In this document: one piece after another, positions 15,939 to 18,681 of the stretch | How the letters are laid out: every line of letters begins with the position of its first letter | How positions within the stretch are numbered: the first letter of the stretch is position 1 | Origin: Gammaproteobacteria bacterium UBA3498 | Lineage (GTDB): Bacteria > Pseudomonadota > Gammaproteobacteria > Pseudomonadales > Pseudohongiellaceae | Length of the DNA stretch: 18,681 nucleotides | Assembly: GCA_002377605.1 (NCBI GenBank) | Contig: DFQD01000109.1 | Coordinates: forward strand, 1-18,681 | Direction of reading: 5' to 3' | Translations under genes and position numbers: made by a program | Notes under the pieces: generated by a model | Database searches by the model: none | What the model saw: only the letters and a program-made list of their open reading frames with translations | What the model was told of the DNA's origin: nothing

Positions 15939-16435
15939 TGTCATTTCCTCAATCCAAAATCAGTGAATTGGTGCAGCAACTTGCTGATAAACTCATTGCC
16001 AAGAAGCTAATCATATCTACTGCGGAGTCCTGCACCGGGGGATGGATTGCCCAATCTTTAACTGATCTTGCAGGTAGCTCTGCATGGTTTGATACAGGAT
16101 TTATCACTTATTCTAATGAAGCAAAACAACGCCTATTGGAAGTACCAGCGGCTTTCTTTGATTTTGATGGCCCAGGAGCAGTGAGTGAAGAGACTGTTTT
16201 GGCAATGACTAAGGGGGCAATTTCCAACAGCCGAGCCAATGTTGCAGTTGCTGTTAGCGGTGTTGCTGGCCCCGAAGGGGGAAGTGATGAAAAACCGGTT
16301 GGAACCGTTTGGATTGCTTGTCAGTGGGAGGAGAAGACCTTTGTTCAGCGGTTCATGTTTGCTGGAAATCGAAGGGCTGTGCGCCTAGCTGCATTGGAGA
16401 CGGCGTTGGTTTGCTCACTGAATCTAGTAACTTAA
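15938..16435 (+). CDS. pncC: Nicotinamide-nucleotide amidase PncC (CinA C-terminal domain family)
   Basis: Deamidates nicotinamide mononucleotide to nicotinic acid mononucleotide, recycling the NMN released by NAD-dependent DNA ligase. It is a single-domain protein equivalent to the C-terminal half of CinA. Motifs are STAESCTGGWIA (catalytic serine region), GSSAWFDTGFITYSNEAKQRLL, GAVSEE, AVSGVAGPEGG and SDEKPVGTVWIA. Starting at the ATG at 15938 gives 165 residues, the same length as E. coli PncC. An in-frame GTG at 15920 would add six residues and lies inside the inverted repeat at 15921-15938. The gene precedes recA, a conserved gammaproteobacterial pairing. The LexA boxes start 35 bp after its stop, so recA has its own SOS promoter. 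Confidence 0.95.
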   Translation: MSFPQSKISELVQQLADKLIAKKLIISTAESCTGGWIAQSLTDLAGSSAWFDTGFITYSNEAKQRLLEVPAAFFDFDGPGAVSEETVLAMTKGAISNSRANVAVAVSGVAGPEGGSDEKPVGTVWIACQWEEKTFVQRFMFAGNRRAVRLAALETALVCSLNLVT

Positions 16436-16461
16436 GAGAATAGCTAAAGGAATTTCAACAT

Positions 16462-16494
16462 TTGCCAATATACTGGTTGTATATACAGTAATAT
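16462..16494 (+). promoter_or_regulatory. Probable upstream recA promoter region
   Basis: TTGCCA (16462-16467) lies upstream and TAATAT (16489-16494) directly follows the first LexA-type box. The two hexamers are 21 bp apart, too far for an ideal pair. TACAGT (16484-16489) at 16 bp is an alternative -10. A LexA dimer on the box would block any of these. The true start point cannot be fixed by eye. Confidence 0.35.
16471..16490. promoter_or_regulatory. LexA (SOS) box 1 of recA, imperfect
   Basis: TACTGGTTGTATATACAGTA fits the gammaproteobacterial LexA operator CTGT-N8-ACAG with one change (CTGG for CTGT in the left half) and an AT-rich core. Its centre is 38 bp from that of the second box. 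Confidence 0.7.
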
Positions 16495-16504
16495 TCTGAT
16501 TTAA

Positions 16505-16532
16505 TTGCTACTGTTTATATATACAGTAGAAG
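16505..16532 (+). promoter_or_regulatory. Candidate recA promoter over LexA box 2
   Basis: TTGCTA is followed immediately by the 16-bp LexA core CTGT-N8-ACAG and then TAGAAG. This is the same geometry as the E. coli recA promoter (TTGATA, 16-bp operator, TATAAT), although this -10 is weaker. LexA bound here would cover the whole promoter. It would leave a leader of about 310 nt before recA. Confidence 0.45.
16509..16528. promoter_or_regulatory. LexA (SOS) box 2 of recA, consensus
   Basis: TACTGTTTATATATACAGTA is a full match to CTGT-N8-ACAG with the flanking TA/TA and alternating AT core found in strong LexA operators. It lies about 320 bp before the recA ATG. It implies that a LexA repressor is encoded elsewhere in the genome. 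Confidence 0.9.
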
Positions 16533-16847
16533 CTCAAAAGGTGAGGTTGGGCAGGAAATTAACGAAGCTGGGTTGGATATTGCCCGCTGTGCCTTACAGC
16601 CCGCTGCCAAGCTCCGGAGTAGTTGGTCAACTGATCAAAGGTGGTGTAAGCAGTGGTCAATATCTAACTTAGCCGACCAAACAAGATCTGATCGAAGTTG
16701 GATTTTGCTTGGGACGAGAATAACTTACTGAAAAATTCAGCAAGTAGTGGGGACAAGCTACTTTTAAGGCTCTAAGAATGAGCCAAGTATCAACTGTATT
16801 ACTCAAGGAACCAGCATCAGTTGTAAGGAAATACCAAGGAAACAACT
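16529..16847 (+). other. Long structured recA leader, no gene
   Basis: About 320 bp between the LexA boxes and the recA start hold no convincing gene and no tRNA. Inverted repeats include GCTGT/ACAGC (16586-16600), TTGGTC (16623-16628) with GACCAA (16675-16680), CTGAA/TTCAG (16728-16740), AAGTAG/CTACTT (16742-16763) followed by TT, and GGCTC/GAGCC (16768-16784). GCCCGCTG is directly repeated at 16582 and 16599, and TGGTCAA at 16624 and 16654. The recA Shine-Dalgarno (AAGGA) follows at the end. E. coli has a leader of only about 50 nt. The function, whether leader structure, a second promoter or a small RNA, is not decidable by eye. Confidence 0.5.
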
Positions 16848-17930
16848 ATGATCGAAGATAAGAGCAATAAAGAAAAAGCATTGGCAGCTGCGCTGTCACA
16901 AATTGAGAGACAATTTGGCAAGGGATCCATGATGCGCCTGGGAGACACTGAGCGCGAATCGATACCAGCTATTTCGACTGGCTCTCTAGGCCTGGACGTT
17001 GCGCTAGGTATTGGCGGGTTACCGCGAGGTCGAATAGTCGAGATTTACGGCCCTGAATCTTCAGGCAAAACCACATTAACACTACAGGTTATCGCGGAAG
17101 CACAAAAGGCAGGTGGTAGCTGTGCCTTTATTGATGCAGAGCATGCCTTGGATCCAATCTATGCCAAAAATCTCGGTGTAGATGTAGACAATTTATTAGT
17201 GAGCCAGCCGGATACGGGAGAACAAGCTCTAGAAATCTGTGACATGGTAGTACGTTCTGGTGCATTGGACGTCGTAGTTATCGACTCCGTTGCAGCCTTA
17301 ACGCCTAAAGCAGAAATCGAAGGTGATATGGGTGATAGCCACATGGGACTTCAGGCACGTTTAATGTCACAAGCTCTGCGGAAGATGACGGCCAATATTA
17401 AAAATTCTAACACTCTAGTTATATTCATTAATCAGATTCGCATGAAGATTGGTGTCATGTTTGGTTCGCCAGAAACAACTACCGGCGGCAATGCGCTGAA
17501 ATTCTATTCCTCCGTTCGACTCGATATTCGACGTATCGGTTCAATAAAAGATGGTGATGAAGTTGTCGGTAACGAAACTCGTGTGAAAGTTGTTAAGAAC
17601 AAAGTCGCCCCCCCATTTCGTCAGACGGAATTCCAAATCATGTATGGCGAAGGTATTCATCATTTAGGAGAAGTAATCGACCTCGGGGTAAAAGAAGGCT
17701 TATTAGAAAAGTCTGGTGCGTGGTATGCCTACAACGGAGAAAAAATCGGACAGGGCAAAAAGAACGTAGCTATATATCTGGAAGAAAACCCAGAAATTGC
17801 AGAGCAGATCGAGCGCCAGATTCGAACACAACTGTTGAATAAGGATGGTGAGCAGAGCGACGCCGAAGTGATTGCTAATAGCGATGATGTAATTGTTCTT
17901 GAAGACGCAAAGTCGAAGAACGCCTCTTAG
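16848..17930 (+). CDS. recA: Recombinase RecA
   Basis: Forms filaments on single-stranded DNA, carries out strand exchange in homologous recombination, and as a co-protease triggers LexA self-cleavage in the SOS response. The 360-residue protein (E. coli 353) has the N-terminal AAALSQIERQFGKGSMMRLG, Walker A GPESSGKT at 68-75, FIDAEHALDPIYA, Walker B VVVIDSVAALTPKAEI, the L1 region DSHMGLQARLMSQALRKM, NQIRMKIGVMFGSPETTTGGNALKFYSS (L2), and the C-terminal YNGEKIGQGKKN. A short acidic tail follows. AAGGA about 8 nt upstream supports the ATG. It is preceded by two LexA-type boxes. It is followed one base after the stop by a strong hairpin and then recX. Confidence 0.99.
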   Translation: MIEDKSNKEKALAAALSQIERQFGKGSMMRLGDTERESIPAISTGSLGLDVALGIGGLPRGRIVEIYGPESSGKTTLTLQVIAEAQKAGGSCAFIDAEHALDPIYAKNLGVDVDNLLVSQPDTGEQALEICDMVVRSGALDVVVIDSVAALTPKAEIEGDMGDSHMGLQARLMSQALRKMTANIKNSNTLVIFINQIRMKIGVMFGSPETTTGGNALKFYSSVRLDIRRIGSIKDGDEVVGNETRVKVVKNKVAPPFRQTEFQIMYGEGIHHLGEVIDLGVKEGLLEKSGAWYAYNGEKIGQGKKNVAIYLEENPEIAEQIERQIRTQLLNKDGEQSDAEVIANSDDVIVLEDAKSKNAS

Positions 17931-17931
17931 T

Positions 17932-17952
17932 GTTATAGCGGCGCGCTATAAC
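17932..17952 (+). terminator. Strong hairpin between recA and recX (partial terminator or attenuator)
   Basis: GTTATAGCG and CGCTATAAC form a perfect 9-bp stem with a GCG loop, one base after the recA stop and 10 bases before the recX ATG. There is no U-run after it, so it is not a standard intrinsic terminator. In E. coli a hairpin at the same place limits read-through into recX to a small fraction of recA transcripts. Here the hairpin also occupies where the recX ribosome binding site would be. Confidence 0.65.
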
Positions 17953-17962
17953 CTCTGACTAT

Positions 17963-18448
17963 ATGCATTACGATGTCCCCGTTCTCCGGCGAGCCGCCAT
18001 GAATTACTTGGCTCGCCGGGAACACTCTACTTTCGAGCTACATGAAAAGCTGCTAAACAAGTATCCAAAACTAACTATTAAAGAATTGGATATAGCTTTA
18101 AATCAACTACAAAACGAAAATCTTTTAAGCGATGAAAGGTTTACAGAGAGCTATATTCGATATCGAAAAGGTAAGGGCTTTGGATACAAACATATCAAAG
18201 CTGGGTTGGGAGTCAGAAGGGTGGACCCGATTATTATTAGCAAATACCTATTTACTGATGATGATGATTGGGAAAAAATTGCATTAGATTTAGTGTCAAA
18301 GAAAGTTCGATACCAACATCAAACACAATACGGGTCGAAGTTACATAAAAAGATAATTCGTTTCATGGAATCGAGGGGATTCACGTTCCATGAGATAAAA
18401 AAAGCTCTAAACCAGAGAATGACATTCTGTAAGACAGCGGAAAAATAA
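17963..18448 (+). CDS. recX: Regulatory protein RecX
   Basis: Binds RecA filaments and limits their growth and activity. The 161-residue, basic, all-helical protein shows the RecX repeat pattern: AMNYLARREHSTFELHEKLLNKY (three-helix repeat 1), IALNQLQNENLLSDERFTESYIRYRKGKGFGYKHIKAGL (repeats 1 and 2, with the family core LSDERF), then IIISKYLF, DDDDWEKIALDLVSKK and IIRFMESRGFTFHEIKKAL (repeat 3). Length agrees with E. coli RecX (166). The ATG at 17963 has no Shine-Dalgarno because the recA-recX hairpin is immediately upstream. An in-frame ATG at 17999 is a less likely start, since it would cut into the conserved first helix. Low expression relative to recA is expected from the hairpin. alaS, the frequent next gene, is not present within the window. 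Confidence 0.94.
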   Translation: MHYDVPVLRRAAMNYLARREHSTFELHEKLLNKYPKLTIKELDIALNQLQNENLLSDERFTESYIRYRKGKGFGYKHIKAGLGVRRVDPIIISKYLFTDDDDWEKIALDLVSKKVRYQHQTQYGSKLHKKIIRFMESRGFTFHEIKKALNQRMTFCKTAEK

Positions 18449-18456
18449 AATCATAA

Positions 18457-18681
18457 TCCGAACTTTTTGATTCTGAATTATTATTCACCTCTATTGGCGG
18501 TGGAATTAGGATAACTTACGCCAAAATTGATGCGATTAAAGACAGTTTACAAGACCTAGATACAGGTTTATCGTTAATAATGGGCTAGTATGAAATCAAA
18601 GCGGTTCAAGTACTTATCTTGGGGCAGCAATATCTAGAAACTCCACAACCCAAAACAAGCATAATAGAGGAATTGTTAGTT
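18457..18681 (+). pseudogene. Possible remnant coding frame after recX (uncertain, runs off the window)
   Basis: One plus-strand frame is open from 18457 to the window edge except for a single TAG at 18586-18588. Before the TAG it reads FTSIGGGIRITYAKIDAIKD and a helix-like stretch; after it, YEIKAVQVLILGQQYLETP. The frame has no start codon of its own near the recX end. I recognise no family, and the start of alaS is not present. In DNA this AT-rich, about four stops would be expected over 75 codons, so one stop is only mildly suggestive. The stretch may instead be an ordinary intergenic region holding a downstream promoter. Confidence 0.2.

Noticed and set aside
16541..16672. A 43-codon GTG-initiated frame that could be a recA upstream leader peptide
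   Set aside because: The Shine-Dalgarno is poor (AGAAG only) and the peptide is unrecognised; the overlapping open frame shows the region is simply stop-poor.
16492..16731. An 80-codon open frame in the recA leader
   Set aside because: It has no ATG. Its only alternative start is a TTG at 16573 without a ribosome binding site, and the composition (many W, S, R, C) is unlike the neighbouring proteins.
16529..16847. A tRNA gene in the recA leader
   Set aside because: No GGTTCRA-type T-loop, acceptor stem or CCA end could be found on the plus strand, and the hairpins do not make a cloverleaf.
1..18681. Mobile element, CRISPR array, prophage or defence island
   Set aside because: No transposase, integrase, terminal repeats or regular spacer-repeat pattern were seen; all confident genes are conserved housekeeping genes in expected order.

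Overview
The window is a stretch of bacterial chromosome, AT-leaning (G+C roughly in the low to mid 40s by eye) and densely coding. Gene content and order (dnaE-accA-tilS-pyrG-kdsA-eno-ftsB-ispD-ispF-truD-pcm-[DUF368]-nlpD / fdxA-mutS / pncC-recA-recX) follow the block known from Pseudomonas and related Gammaproteobacteria. Protein sequences match gammaproteobacterial families almost end to end, and a good LexA operator of the gammaproteobacterial type (CTGT-N8-ACAG) lies ahead of recA. I infer a free-living, possibly marine gammaproteobacterium of the broad Pseudomonadales/Cellvibrionales/Oceanospirillales group. I cannot name the genus.

Layout. 2-12473, plus strand: the 3' end of dnaE, then accA (fatty acid synthesis), tilS (tRNA-Ile2 lysidine), pyrG (CTP), kdsA (Kdo for LPS), eno (glycolysis), ftsB (divisome), ispD and ispF (MEP isoprenoid pathway), truD (tRNA pseudouridine 13), pcm (protein repair), a DUF368/PopT-like membrane protein and nlpD (activator of septal amidase). 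Spacings are tight (1-bp and 8-bp overlaps at ispD/ispF and ispF/truD), so much of this is probably cotranscribed. An internal promoter is visible ahead of pyrG. 12766-15816, minus strand: mutS then fdxA. 15938-18448, plus strand: pncC, a 412-bp recA control region with two LexA-type boxes and a long structured leader, recA, a strong hairpin, and recX. The last 230 bases hold no clear gene.

What stands out is mostly absence and regulation rather than a new system. surE, normally between truD and pcm, is missing. rpoS, normally after nlpD, is missing too, and its place is a 292-bp gap carrying one small open frame with a strong ribosome binding site. A DUF368 gene sits between pcm and nlpD. 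The envelope theme is consistent: Kdo, isoprenoid precursors that lead to undecaprenyl phosphate, a putative undecaprenyl phosphate translocase, FtsB and NlpD. I found no mobile element, CRISPR array, rRNA or tRNA, and no defence or biosynthetic cassette. I do not see convincing evidence of an undescribed multi-gene system.
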